Origin: JANWZL01 sp037445185
GTDB taxonomy: Bacteria; Pseudomonadota; Gammaproteobacteria; Burkholderiales; Thiobacillaceae
Reading direction: 5' to 3'
Assembly: GCA_037445185.1 (NCBI GenBank)
Contig: JBBIKZ010000097.1
Location: forward strand, 1-9,174
DNA: 9,174 nt
The number at the start of each line of letters is the position of its first letter. Within the stretch, counting starts at the first letter, position 1. Both the position numbers and the translations under genes were made by a program. Below the pieces are notes generated by a model. The model saw nothing but the letters and a program-made list of their open reading frames with translations, was not told the origin of the DNA and ran no database searches. Of this stretch, positions 1-6,224 are shown piece by piece.

Positions 1-748
1 ACTTGGAGAAGGTCAGGAAGACACGGCCGTCGGCCACCTCCTCACCCGCCCAGGTATAGGGCTGCGTGTCGGCGTCGGTATCGGTGTAGGCCAAGGTCAG
101 GGTGCCAAAACCGATGTCTTTGGCTATCCCCAGTTTCCAGTCCGTGTAGGAGGCCGGGTCGTTGTCCTTGACCTCCTGGTAGCCGACGTGGCCGAGCAGG
201 CTCCAGCCGTTGCGCAGGTCTAAGCTCCCGGACAGATCCAGATACCAGCTGCCGCGGGTCTTGCCAGCCTGGTTCAGGGTGGTGCCCCAGCCGATGAAAT
301 ACTTGGATACGGCGTAGTTGTACTTCAGGCTGAGCGTCTTCCAGGCCAGGCCGAGATAGGCCTCGGTGGTGTCGGGATCGTTGGCCCCGGCGACCTCATC
401 GCCGGGGTAGTAATAAGTGATGATGCCGACGTCATAGCCCAAGTCGCCCACGGCGCCCTTGTAACCGGCATAGAGGTCGAGCTCCAGGCTGCTGTCGTTT
501 TTGAAGCCGTTCTCTTTCACCCAGGCCTGATTGGAGGCCCAGGCGCCGACATAGAAGCCGCTCGAGTGAGCGTAGTCGAATCCGCCCTGCAGGGCCGGCT
601 TGTTCTGGGTCTGGGAGACGCCGCGAAAGACGTAGTCAGTGGTGATGCCGATGTTGCCCGATATGCTGTGGGGACTGTCCGCGGCGGTGGCCAGGGCAGG
701 GATCGTCACCACACCGGTGAGCAGGAGCGCGTGAAACACTTTGTACAT
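1..748 (-). CDS. TorF-family (TIGR02001) putative outer-membrane porin, 3' end cut by window
   Basis: I translated this by hand from ATG at 748-746 leftwards: 249 codons, open to the window edge. GAGGAG at 755-760 is a strong ribosome binding site, 6 nt before the start. Residues 1-22 or 23 form a Sec signal peptide (MYK, then LLLTGVV, then ALATAA). The mature part begins with the family hallmark SGNIGITTDYVFRGVSQTQ, followed by LQGGFDYAHSSGFYVGAWAS. Alternating aromatic beta strands with acidic loops follow. The visible end, VFLTFSK, looks like the last strand, so only one or a few residues are probably missing. The family forms predicted small beta-barrels of unsettled substrate. In many proteobacteria it precedes glnK-amtB, which here would lie off the left edge; that is inference. 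The NtrC/sigma-54 promoter upstream supports expression under nitrogen limitation. Family assignment is firm; transport function is unproven. Confidence 0.9.
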   Translation of the reverse strand, partial: MYKVFHALLLTGVVTIPALATAADSPHSISGNIGITTDYVFRGVSQTQNKPALQGGFDYAHSSGFYVGAWASNQAWVKENGFKNDSSLELDLYAGYKGAVGDLGYDVGIITYYYPGDEVAGANDPDTTEAYLGLAWKTLSLKYNYAVSKYFIGWGTTLNQAGKTRGSWYLDLSGSLDLRNGWSLLGHVGYQEVKDNDPASYTDWKLGIAKDIGFGTLTLAYTDTDADTQPYTWAGEEVADGRVFLTFSK

Positions 749-796
749 TTCGATCTCCTCGACAGTTGACGGTGCAAAGGCGCACATCCGCGCCTA

Positions 797-812
797 GCAG
801 TATCCGTGCCAT
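797..812 (-). promoter_or_regulatory. Sigma-54 (RpoN) promoter of the porin gene
   Basis: On the minus strand this reads ATGGCACGGATACTGC, against the consensus TGGCACG-N4-TTGC. The GG (810-809) and GC (798-797) doublets have the required 12-bp periodicity, and only the first base of the TTGC element differs. The predicted transcription start is near 785, giving a leader of about 37 nt before the ATG at 748. NtrC-type sites and an IHF consensus lie upstream at suitable distances, which makes a chance match unlikely. Confidence 0.85.
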
Positions 813-828
813 GTTTTTTGTCGTTTAT

Positions 829-841
829 TATCAATATGTTA
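829..841 (+). promoter_or_regulatory. IHF binding site between enhancers and sigma-54 promoter
   Basis: TATCAATATGTTA matches the IHF consensus WATCAANNNNTTR at every defined position. It lies in the only AT-rich stretch of the region (about 812-850). Relative to the predicted porin start near 785 it covers about -44 to -56, between the sigma-54 element and the NtrC sites. IHF bending here would bring NtrC to the polymerase, as known for other sigma-54 promoters. The match is seen; occupancy is inferred. Confidence 0.7.
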
Positions 842-871
842 TGCAATACTCCCGACAACCGGCCGCATCCA

Positions 872-888
872 TTCACCAATTTGGTGCA
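872..888. promoter_or_regulatory. NtrC binding site, proximal
   Basis: TTCACCAATTTGGTGCA agrees with TGCACCA-N3-TGGTGCA at 13 of 14 defined positions; only the second base differs. It is centred at 880, about 95 bp upstream of the predicted sigma-54 start. That compares with the -108 enhancer of E. coli glnAp2. The near-perfect dyad and its position make it the strong site of the pair. Confidence 0.8.
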
Positions 889-903
889 TGCTGATGCGCC
901 GGC

Positions 904-920
904 TGCACCAGGATGGCACC
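904..920. promoter_or_regulatory. NtrC binding site, distal and degenerate on one side
   Basis: TGCACCAGGATGGCACC carries a perfect TGCACCA half and a weak second half (TGG kept, remainder mostly lost), 11 of 14 defined positions. Its centre at 912 is 32 bp from the proximal site, about three helical turns, so both dimers would face the same side of the DNA. The same spacing separates the two classical glnAp2 enhancers. The weak half fits cooperative filling from the strong site. Confidence 0.6.
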
Positions 921-932
921 CTCTGAGGGTGC
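916..932. repeat. 17-bp perfect palindrome in the ubiK promoter region
   Basis: GCACCCTC-T-GAGGGTGC is a perfect 8-bp inverted repeat around a single base. The 7-bp spacing between its GCACC and GGTGC ends is 2 bp too long for the NtrC consensus, so it is not simply a third NtrC site. It overlaps the distal NtrC site at 916-920 and the -35 zone of the candidate ubiK promoter. An operator for an unidentified dimeric regulator is possible. The symmetry is certain; the role is not known. Confidence 0.5.
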
Positions 933-950
933 AGGGTCGTCTGCTACACT
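923..950 (+). promoter_or_regulatory. Candidate sigma-70 promoter for ubiK-comM (extended -10)
   Basis: TGCTACACT at 942-950 combines an extended -10 TG with a good -10 hexamer, TACACT (945-950). The best -35 is a poor CTGAGG at 923-928 with 16-bp spacing, which an extended -10 can tolerate. Transcription would start near 957, leaving about 22 nt before the ubiK ATG. The -35 zone lies inside the palindrome at 916-932, so a protein bound there would be expected to affect this promoter. Confidence 0.45.
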
Positions 951-978
951 CGATCGGTACCGTCCGCAAGGAGTCCCC

Positions 979-1278
979 ATGCTGAAACAGAAGCTCGTCG
1001 AGGAATTCACCGCCCGGCTGTCCGAGGCCCTGGCCGCCACGCCGGCCAGAGACATGGAGAAAAACCTGAAGGCCGCCCTGGCTGCGTTATTCGCCAAGCT
1101 GGATCTGGTCACCCGTGAGGAGTTCGACGTGCAGGCGCAGGTGCTGGCGCGCACACGCGAGAAGCTCGCAGAACTGGAGGCGCGCCTGGCCCACCTGGAA
1201 GGCGCGCCATCGTCCGACACCGCAGCAGCGGCAAGCACGGATGCGCCGGGCGGCGGGACGTCGCCGCACGCCCCCTGA
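979..1278 (+). CDS. ubiK: Ubiquinone biosynthesis accessory factor UbiK (YqiC/BMFP family)
   Basis: This encodes 99 residues, the usual size for the family. The start at 979 is set by AAGGAG at 968-973, 5 nt upstream; the in-frame ATG at 913 has no such site and adds residues foreign to the family. The N-terminal half (about 1-45, LKQKLVEEFTARLSEAL, then MEKNLKAALAALFAKLDLVTREEFD) matches the BMFP domain. Residues about 50-75 (ARTREKLAELEARLAHLE) form a heptad coiled coil expected to drive trimerisation. The last 25 residues are a disordered Ala/Gly/Pro tail. UbiK works with UbiJ on the lipid-associated late steps of aerobic ubiquinone synthesis at the inner membrane. comM follows after 30 bp, probably on the same transcript. 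Confidence 0.9.
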   Translation: MLKQKLVEEFTARLSEALAATPARDMEKNLKAALAALFAKLDLVTREEFDVQAQVLARTREKLAELEARLAHLEGAPSSDTAAAASTDAPGGGTSPHAP

Positions 1279-1308
1279 ACCACCCGCACCCAGCCCGGGG
1301 CAGCCGCC

Positions 1309-2796
1309 ATGAGTCTCGCCGTGGTCATGAGCCGGGCGCTCGCCGGCATGGCGGCGCCGCTGGTCAGCGTCGAATGCCATCTGGGCAACGGGCTGCCCCA
1401 GTTCAACCTGGTGGGCCTGCCCGACACCGAGGTCAAGGAGGCGCGCGACCGGGTGCGCGCCGCCCTCACCCAGTCCGGCTTCGAGTTTCCGCAGCGGCGC
1501 ATCACCGTCAACCTGGCCCCGGCCGACCTGCCCAAGGAGTCCGGCCGCTTCGACCTGCCCATCGCGCTGGCGGTGCTGGCCGCCTCCGGCCAGATCCCGC
1601 AGGCGCCCCTGCGGGGCTATGAGTTCGCCGGCGAACTGGCGCTCACTGGCGAGCTGCGCCCGATCCGCGGGGCGCTGGCCATGCTGCTCGCCTGCCGGCG
1701 CGAGGGCCGCACTTTTATCCTACCTGAGCACAGCGCCCGTGAGGCGGCCCTGGTGCAGGGCGCGGCGGTCCTGGCCGCCGGCAGCCTGCTCGCCGTCTGC
1801 GCCCACCTGCACGGGCGCGAGGCCCTGCGCCCGCCCGAGCCGGTCGCGGTAGGATACATGCCCGAGTATCCCGACCTCGCCGACGTCAAGGGCCAGGTCG
1901 CGGCCCGGCGCTCCCTGGAGGTGGCGGCTGCGGGCGGCCACTCGCTACTGATGACCGGCCCGCCCGGCACCGGCAAGTCCATGCTGGCCGCCCGGCTGCC
2001 CGGCATCCTGCCGCCGATGACCGACGCAGAGGCGCTGGAAGCGGCCGCCATCCAGTCGCTCACCGGGCCGTTCCGGCTCGAGCAATGGCGCGTGCGCCCC
2101 TTTCGCGCCCCGCACCACTCCGCCTCGGGCGTGGCGCTGGTGGGCGGCGGCAGCACTCCCCGCCCCGGCGAGGTGAGCCTCGCCCATCACGGCGTGCTCT
2201 TTCTCGACGAGCTGCCGGAGTTCGACCGCAAGGCGCTGGAGGTCCTGCGCGAGCCGCTGGAGAGCGGGCACATCACCATCTCGCGCGCGGCGCAGCAGGC
2301 CGACTACCCGGCCCGCTTCCAGCTCGTGGCGGCGATGAACCCCTGCCCCTGCGGCTGGCTCGGCCACCCCAGCGGCAAGTGCCGCTGCACGCCGGACCAG
2401 GTCGCCCGCTATCGCGGCCGCCTGTCCGGGCCGCTCTTGGACCGCATCGATCTCACGGTCGAGGTGCCGGCCCTGCCCGAAACCGACCTCATGCAGGCGG
2501 CCAGCGGCGAGGCGAGCGCTAAGGTGCGCGAGCGCGTCGTCGCCGCGCGCAGCCGCCAGCTCGCGCGCCAGGGCAAGCCCAACGCCGCGCTCACCGTGCG
2601 CGAGATCGACCGCCACTGCGCCCCGGACCCCCAGGGCGAGGCCCTGCTCAAGCAGGCCATCGCGCGGCTCAACCTCACCGCCCGCGCCTACCACCGGGTG
2701 CTGAAAGTGGCGCGCACCATCGCCGACCTGGCCGGCGCCGAGGCGGTGGCGGCGGCGCACATCGCCGAGGCCATCCAGTACCGGCGCGGCCTGTAG
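1309..2796 (+). CDS. comM: ComM / YifB-family Mg-chelatase-like AAA+ ATPase
   Basis: This encodes 495 residues, full length for the family. The start at 1309 gives the family's standard opening (MSLAVVMSRALAGMAAPLVSVE); its ribosome binding site is weak (GGGGCAG near 1295-1301), consistent with reading through from ubiK. Residues 1 to about 180 are the N-terminal ChlI-like domain (FNLVGLPDTEVKEARDRV, NLAPADLPKESGRFDLPIAL). The AAA+ module follows: Walker A GPPGTGKS at 217-224, PFRAPHH near 264-270, Walker B VLFLDE at 296-301, and GPLLDRID at 374-381. A cysteine cluster (C346, C348, C358, C360) suggests zinc binding. The Mg_chelatase C-terminal domain closes the protein. ComM is known as a hexameric helicase that promotes branch migration when transforming DNA is integrated. 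No defect is visible. Confidence 0.95.
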   Translation: MSLAVVMSRALAGMAAPLVSVECHLGNGLPQFNLVGLPDTEVKEARDRVRAALTQSGFEFPQRRITVNLAPADLPKESGRFDLPIALAVLAASGQIPQAPLRGYEFAGELALTGELRPIRGALAMLLACRREGRTFILPEHSAREAALVQGAAVLAAGSLLAVCAHLHGREALRPPEPVAVGYMPEYPDLADVKGQVAARRSLEVAAAGGHSLLMTGPPGTGKSMLAARLPGILPPMTDAEALEAAAIQSLTGPFRLEQWRVRPFRAPHHSASGVALVGGGSTPRPGEVSLAHHGVLFLDELPEFDRKALEVLREPLESGHITISRAAQQADYPARFQLVAAMNPCPCGWLGHPSGKCRCTPDQVARYRGRLSGPLLDRIDLTVEVPALPETDLMQAASGEASAKVRERVVAARSRQLARQGKPNAALTVREIDRHCAPDPQGEALLKQAIARLNLTARAYHRVLKVARTIADLAGAEAVAAAHIAEAIQYRRGL

Positions 2797-2815
2797 CCGA
2801 CGCTGGCCGACGCTG
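2796..2815. repeat. Tandem 10-bp duplication at the comM stop codon
   Basis: GCCGACGCTG occurs twice head to tail; the first copy begins on the last base of the comM TAG. It fills about half of the 37-bp gap between the convergent comM and bcsC genes. It looks like a small replication-slippage duplication in non-coding DNA. No function is evident. Confidence 0.6.
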
Positions 2816-2820
2816 CGACC

Positions 2821-2833
2821 GGCGGGCGCCGCC
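2821..2833. terminator. Short GC hairpin between convergent comM and bcsC (weak terminator candidate)
   Basis: GGCGG-GCG-CCGCC can form a 5-bp GC stem with a 3-nt loop, immediately before the bcsC stop codon (2834-2836). It is symmetric, so it could act on both converging transcripts, but neither side has a T-run and the stem is short. It is the only terminator-like structure in the 37-bp gap. Rho-dependent termination, or overlap of the two transcripts, is equally likely. Confidence 0.25.
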
Positions 2834-5236
2834 TCACCACAGCCGGCTCAGCGGCCCGGGCAGGTCCTCCGGGTGCAGCCTGGCCTGGGGGGCGAAGAGG
2901 TAGCGTAGTTCCAGCCCGAAGACCTGATCGCGGTAAGCCGGCCCATGCCGCCGGCCATAGAAACCAGCGAGCTGCCACTGCGGGGCGATCCGCGCCACGC
3001 CGCGCAGCTCGATCTGGCCGGCCAGGCCGGTTTTGCGCTCGGCGGGGTAATCGCCCGTGCACAGGGTGGGTGTGGCCGGCGGCGGCAGGGGGTGGCAGGG
3101 GGCGGCGCGGCGTGTAACGTGCTGCCACTCGCCGCTCAGGCGTCCGGCGAGGAGCCAGTCGGCACGCGACGCCGTCTCGAACTGCGCCGCCACGCCCAAC
3201 CGCGTGTAAGCGCGCGGGCTGAAATAACCGCCATGCCCCCAGGTGAAGGCGGACAGGTCGTGGCGGTACCCCTCCCATCCCAGCGACGGGCCGGCCTGCA
3301 GATAGCGGAATCCCGGCGCCGCGAAGCCGTGCATGAGCTCTGCCTGGACGGCGAGCTGCCGGTTGTCCGCCACCGAAGGTCCGTCCAGATGGGCCGCGCG
3401 CAGCTCGCCCGCGAGCGACCAGGACCCCGACCCCAGGCGACGGTAGCCGCCGGCAGCGAGCCCCGTTCGCAGCACCCGGCCCCAGGCCCGGCCACTGGCC
3501 GGGTCGGTCTGCCCCATGCGGGAGAGGACGGAGTCTTGCACCGGCTCGCGCGCGGCCTCGACCCACCAGGCGGCAGCCGCGCCGTCCTCGCGCCAGCCCA
3601 GGGCCCAGGTGGCGGTGGCCGGCAGCGGTGCGGCGCTGGGGGTGGTGCCAAGCCGCACGTGCAGACCGCTGGCATCGAGAGGAGTCCAGCGCAGCTCGAG
3701 GCCCACGGCGCCATCGACGCGGGTGGCGCCGGCCGGCTGGCCGGCCGTGACCGAACCGAAGGGCAGGCCCGCCTGGGCGAGTCCTGCATCGGCGTGGATA
3801 CCGCCCGCCTCGGCCTCGACCCAGCCACCGCCCAGCGGCCAGGCGTAGCGCAGGGTGGGGGCGAGGCGCAGGCGCAGGCGGCTGCCGCCCACGCTGCCGG
3901 ACTTGTCCCGCCCAGCGAGTCCCAGCCCGACCCGGGGGGCGAGCGCGCCGTCGAGTTCCGGCAGGGCACCCGGTGGGGCCAGGCGGGCGGCGGCGCGCGC
4001 CAGGCCGCGTGCCTCGAGCCGGCGCGCCTCGTGCGTGCGCCACCAGCGCCAGAGCGCCCCCGCATCGGTGAGCGCATGCCGGGCGAGATCGTCCTGACGA
4101 CCGCTCGCCAACAGGCACCCGGCCCAGGCGGCCGCGCCCGCGTCGTCCGGTTGCAGCCGATAGGCCTCGCCCCAGGCGGCGCAGGCCGCATCCTGGTCCC
4201 CGCGCGCCGCGGCATTGCGCGCCAGGCGAGCGGGCAGATCGGCGTCGGTGGGCGCATCCTGACGGGCGGCGAGGAGCCAGTCGTGCTCCACCGCAAGCCG
4301 CCCCTCCTGCCTGGCCTGCTCCGCCAGCTCGGAGGCGAGTGCGGCACGCCACGGCGCGGCCGTCTCTAGGCCGCTGAGGGCCTGGTGGGCGGCGGCGAGC
4401 TCGCCCTGCGCCTGCAGGGCCGTCGCCAGCCCCTCGGCCCAGTCTGGCCGGCGCTCCCGATTCAGCAGGCGGTGGAACAGGGTCACCGCTTCCGCCCAGT
4501 CCTGGCGGCTTGTGGCATTCCAGGCCAGCCGCTCGATGAGATCCAGCGCCTCGGCGTCCTCCGCGAGCGCAGCCAAGAGCCATTGCCGTTCCGCGACAAC
4601 GTCCCCGTCCTCGCGCGCCCGCTCCGCCAGGGCGCTGGCGAGATCGCGGCGCTGGCCGGCGGCCTCGGGCAGCGCAGCGAGCAAGGCATGGGCTGCCGCC
4701 AGATCGCCGCGAGCGCCCAGGATCTGCGCCAGGCCCAGACGGGCGGCGGGCTGGTCGGGGTCGCGCGCCAGCGACCGGGTAAACCAGTGCTCGGCCGCCT
4801 CGGTACGGCCGGCGGCGACCAGGACCCAGCCCAGGCGTTGCAGCAGATCGGCCTCCGCCTCGGCCTCCAGCCAGGCGGCATCCGCCGCAATGCGCTCGGC
4901 CAGGTCGGGCGAGAGGCCCTGCACCTCGGCCTCGGCCAGCAGCGCGAGCCAGACCGCCCGCCGGTCCGTCTCCTGGGGAGGCGTCGCGGCGGTCCTGGCC
5001 GGTGTGGGGGCAGGCGGGCGGCTGCCGGCGCGCATCGTCTTCGGCGGCGCGGGGGGCGCGGGCGACACTGCACCGTGCCGCTCCGGCAAAACCACCGGCT
5101 CGGCCTGGCGCTCGAGGTGCACCCCGGCCTGGCCGGCCCGATCCAGCCGGGCGTCCTGGGGCAGCGCCGTCCAGGTCTGGCCGGCGGCGGCGCCGGCCAG
5201 GAGGCTCGCGACGAGCAGCCCCGGGGCCGCCCTCAC
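2834..5236 (-). CDS. bcsC: Cellulose export outer-membrane protein BcsC (TPR plus BCSC_C barrel), short form
   Basis: This encodes 800 residues, from a GTG start preceded by AGGAGGGG inside the end of bcsZ; the start overlaps the bcsZ stop as GTGA. Residues 1 to about 19 are a signal peptide (LLVASLLAGAAAG), and about 55-90 a Pro-rich linker. Residues about 95-415 are Ala/Leu-rich helical repeats of TPR type, roughly nine by length. The BCSC_C barrel spans about 430-780, with the diagnostic EPVQDSVLSRMGQTDPASGR (564-583) and GFRYLQAGPSLGWEGYRHD, then GHGGYFSPRAY (642-677). The C-terminus is Trp, after a tail of about 20 residues beyond the last strand. The protein is the exit channel for cellulose; its periplasmic TPR arm meets BcsB and the polymer. 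It is much shorter than E. coli BcsC (about 1157 residues), and the loss lies in the TPR arm. Cys714 and Cys726 bracket a Pro-rich loop insertion. Confidence 0.92.
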   Translation of the reverse strand: MRAAPGLLVASLLAGAAAGQTWTALPQDARLDRAGQAGVHLERQAEPVVLPERHGAVSPAPPAPPKTMRAGSRPPAPTPARTAATPPQETDRRAVWLALLAEAEVQGLSPDLAERIAADAAWLEAEAEADLLQRLGWVLVAAGRTEAAEHWFTRSLARDPDQPAARLGLAQILGARGDLAAAHALLAALPEAAGQRRDLASALAERAREDGDVVAERQWLLAALAEDAEALDLIERLAWNATSRQDWAEAVTLFHRLLNRERRPDWAEGLATALQAQGELAAAHQALSGLETAAPWRAALASELAEQARQEGRLAVEHDWLLAARQDAPTDADLPARLARNAAARGDQDAACAAWGEAYRLQPDDAGAAAWAGCLLASGRQDDLARHALTDAGALWRWWRTHEARRLEARGLARAAARLAPPGALPELDGALAPRVGLGLAGRDKSGSVGGSRLRLRLAPTLRYAWPLGGGWVEAEAGGIHADAGLAQAGLPFGSVTAGQPAGATRVDGAVGLELRWTPLDASGLHVRLGTTPSAAPLPATATWALGWREDGAAAAWWVEAAREPVQDSVLSRMGQTDPASGRAWGRVLRTGLAAGGYRRLGSGSWSLAGELRAAHLDGPSVADNRQLAVQAELMHGFAAPGFRYLQAGPSLGWEGYRHDLSAFTWGHGGYFSPRAYTRLGVAAQFETASRADWLLAGRLSGEWQHVTRRAAPCHPLPPPATPTLCTGDYPAERKTGLAGQIELRGVARIAPQWQLAGFYGRRHGPAYRDQVFGLELRYLFAPQARLHPEDLPGPLSRLW

Positions 5237-6219
5237 CTCTGCCCCTCCTCCGCCGCCAGCCGCGCCAGCAGGACCAGGGTGGCGGGGTAGTAGTCGGCCG
5301 GCGGGGTATCCGGGGGCGCCGCAGCCACCCCGACCAGGCGGGCGATGGCGTGCACGGCGGCAAAGCCGCCCCCGGCGTCGACGGCGTCCTGGTCGAAGTC
5401 GGTCCAGGCCGGCAGTTGCCTCGTGCAGACCCAGGTGCGCCAGAAGTCGCGGAACGGCTCGAGCAGGTCCGGCGGGGCCTTGCCGGACCAGACCAGATAG
5501 AGCGGGATGCGCAGGGCATCATAACCGAAGCGCGCAGGCCGGGCAGGGTCCGGACGCAGCGGATCGACGAGCAGCAGCCAATCCGGCGGCAGACCCCAGC
5601 GGCCGAATCGGGCTAGGCGCAACAGGTGCAGGCCGCTTGCCTCGAGCCGCTGCCAGGCCGGGTCGGGGTCGATGCGGGCCAGCTCGGTGAAGGCGGGAAA
5701 GACCCAGTAGGAGAGGTTGATGACCTGTCCATCGCCACGTTCGAAGCCGGTCGGTGCCGCCTTGAGCACCGGCCCCCAGAGGGTCTCGGCGATGAGATGG
5801 CGGCGGATGGCCACGGCCAGCGCACGTGCATCGTCGCGATAATCCTCGCGTTGGAAACGCACCGCCGCGCGCGCCAGGGCCCAGGCGACCAGCAGATCGC
5901 CATCGCTGGCGGCGTTGTCGTCCTCCACCCCGCGCTGCGGGTGGTAGCGCCAGGCGAGCAGCCCATCGGCGCGGATGGCGAGATGGCGCCGGGTCCAGCC
6001 CCACATGCGCGCGAAGCTCGCCGCATCGCCGGCGGCGGCGGCGAGCAGCATGCCGTAGCCCTGCCCCTCCGAGGTGCTCACCCCACCCTGACCGGTGTCG
6101 ATCACCCGGCCGTCGTCGGCGAGGAAGCGCTCGCGCCAGCCCAGCCAGGACGGGGCATCCAGGGCATGGGCCGGGGTGATGAGGCACGCCACCAGGAGGA
6201 CGAGGGCGGCGAGCTTCAT
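5233..6219 (-). CDS. bcsZ: Periplasmic endo-1,4-beta-glucanase BcsZ (glycoside hydrolase family 8)
   Basis: This encodes 328 residues. The start at 6219 follows the bcsB stop by 5 bp, with GGAGGAG just upstream, and gives a clean signal peptide (1-19, cleaved after AHA). The in-frame extension to 6681 would run inside bcsB and has no family similarity. GH8 features are in order: STSEGQGYGM with Glu51 as the presumed catalytic acid, NAASDGDLLVAWAL with the Asp106-Gly-Asp108 substrate motif, NLSYWVFPAF (168-177), and FGYDALRIPLYL with Asp234 as the presumed base. Both catalytic acids are present, so activity is expected. BcsZ trims cellulose in the periplasm and is needed for normal export and fibre form in other species. 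Its stop overlaps the bcsC start, implying translational coupling. Confidence 0.95.
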   Translation of the reverse strand: MKLAALVLLVACLITPAHALDAPSWLGWRERFLADDGRVIDTGQGGVSTSEGQGYGMLLAAAAGDAASFARMWGWTRRHLAIRADGLLAWRYHPQRGVEDDNAASDGDLLVAWALARAAVRFQREDYRDDARALAVAIRRHLIAETLWGPVLKAAPTGFERGDGQVINLSYWVFPAFTELARIDPDPAWQRLEASGLHLLRLARFGRWGLPPDWLLLVDPLRPDPARPARFGYDALRIPLYLVWSGKAPPDLLEPFRDFWRTWVCTRQLPAWTDFDQDAVDAGGGFAAVHAIARLVGVAAAPPDTPPADYYPATLVLLARLAAEEGQR

Positions 6220-6224
6220 GCCCC

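Noticed and set aside
914..932. Plus-strand TGGCAC resembling a sigma-54 -24 element facing ubiK
   Set aside because: There is no GC doublet 12 bp downstream of the GG, so the -12 element is missing.
913..978. Upstream ATG for ubiK at 913
   Set aside because: It lies upstream of the candidate promoter and inside the palindrome region, lacks a ribosome binding site and adds sequence foreign to UbiK. ATG at 979 has AAGGAG 5 nt upstream.
873..1562. 229-codon minus-strand open frame opposite ubiK and comM
   Set aside because: Ser/Arg/Ala-rich translation with no family features; antisense to two conserved genes.
2945..4369. 474-codon plus-strand open frame opposite bcsC
   Set aside because: Low-complexity Gly/Arg/Ala composition, no ribosome binding site or family features, and fully antisense to bcsC.
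2688..5522. 944-codon open frame on the minus strand overlapping comM, bcsC and bcsZ
   Set aside because: It is a shadow frame in GC-rich DNA. The translation is Arg/Gly/Pro-rich without any domain, while the overlapping BcsC frame has a signal peptide, repeats and a recognisable barrel.
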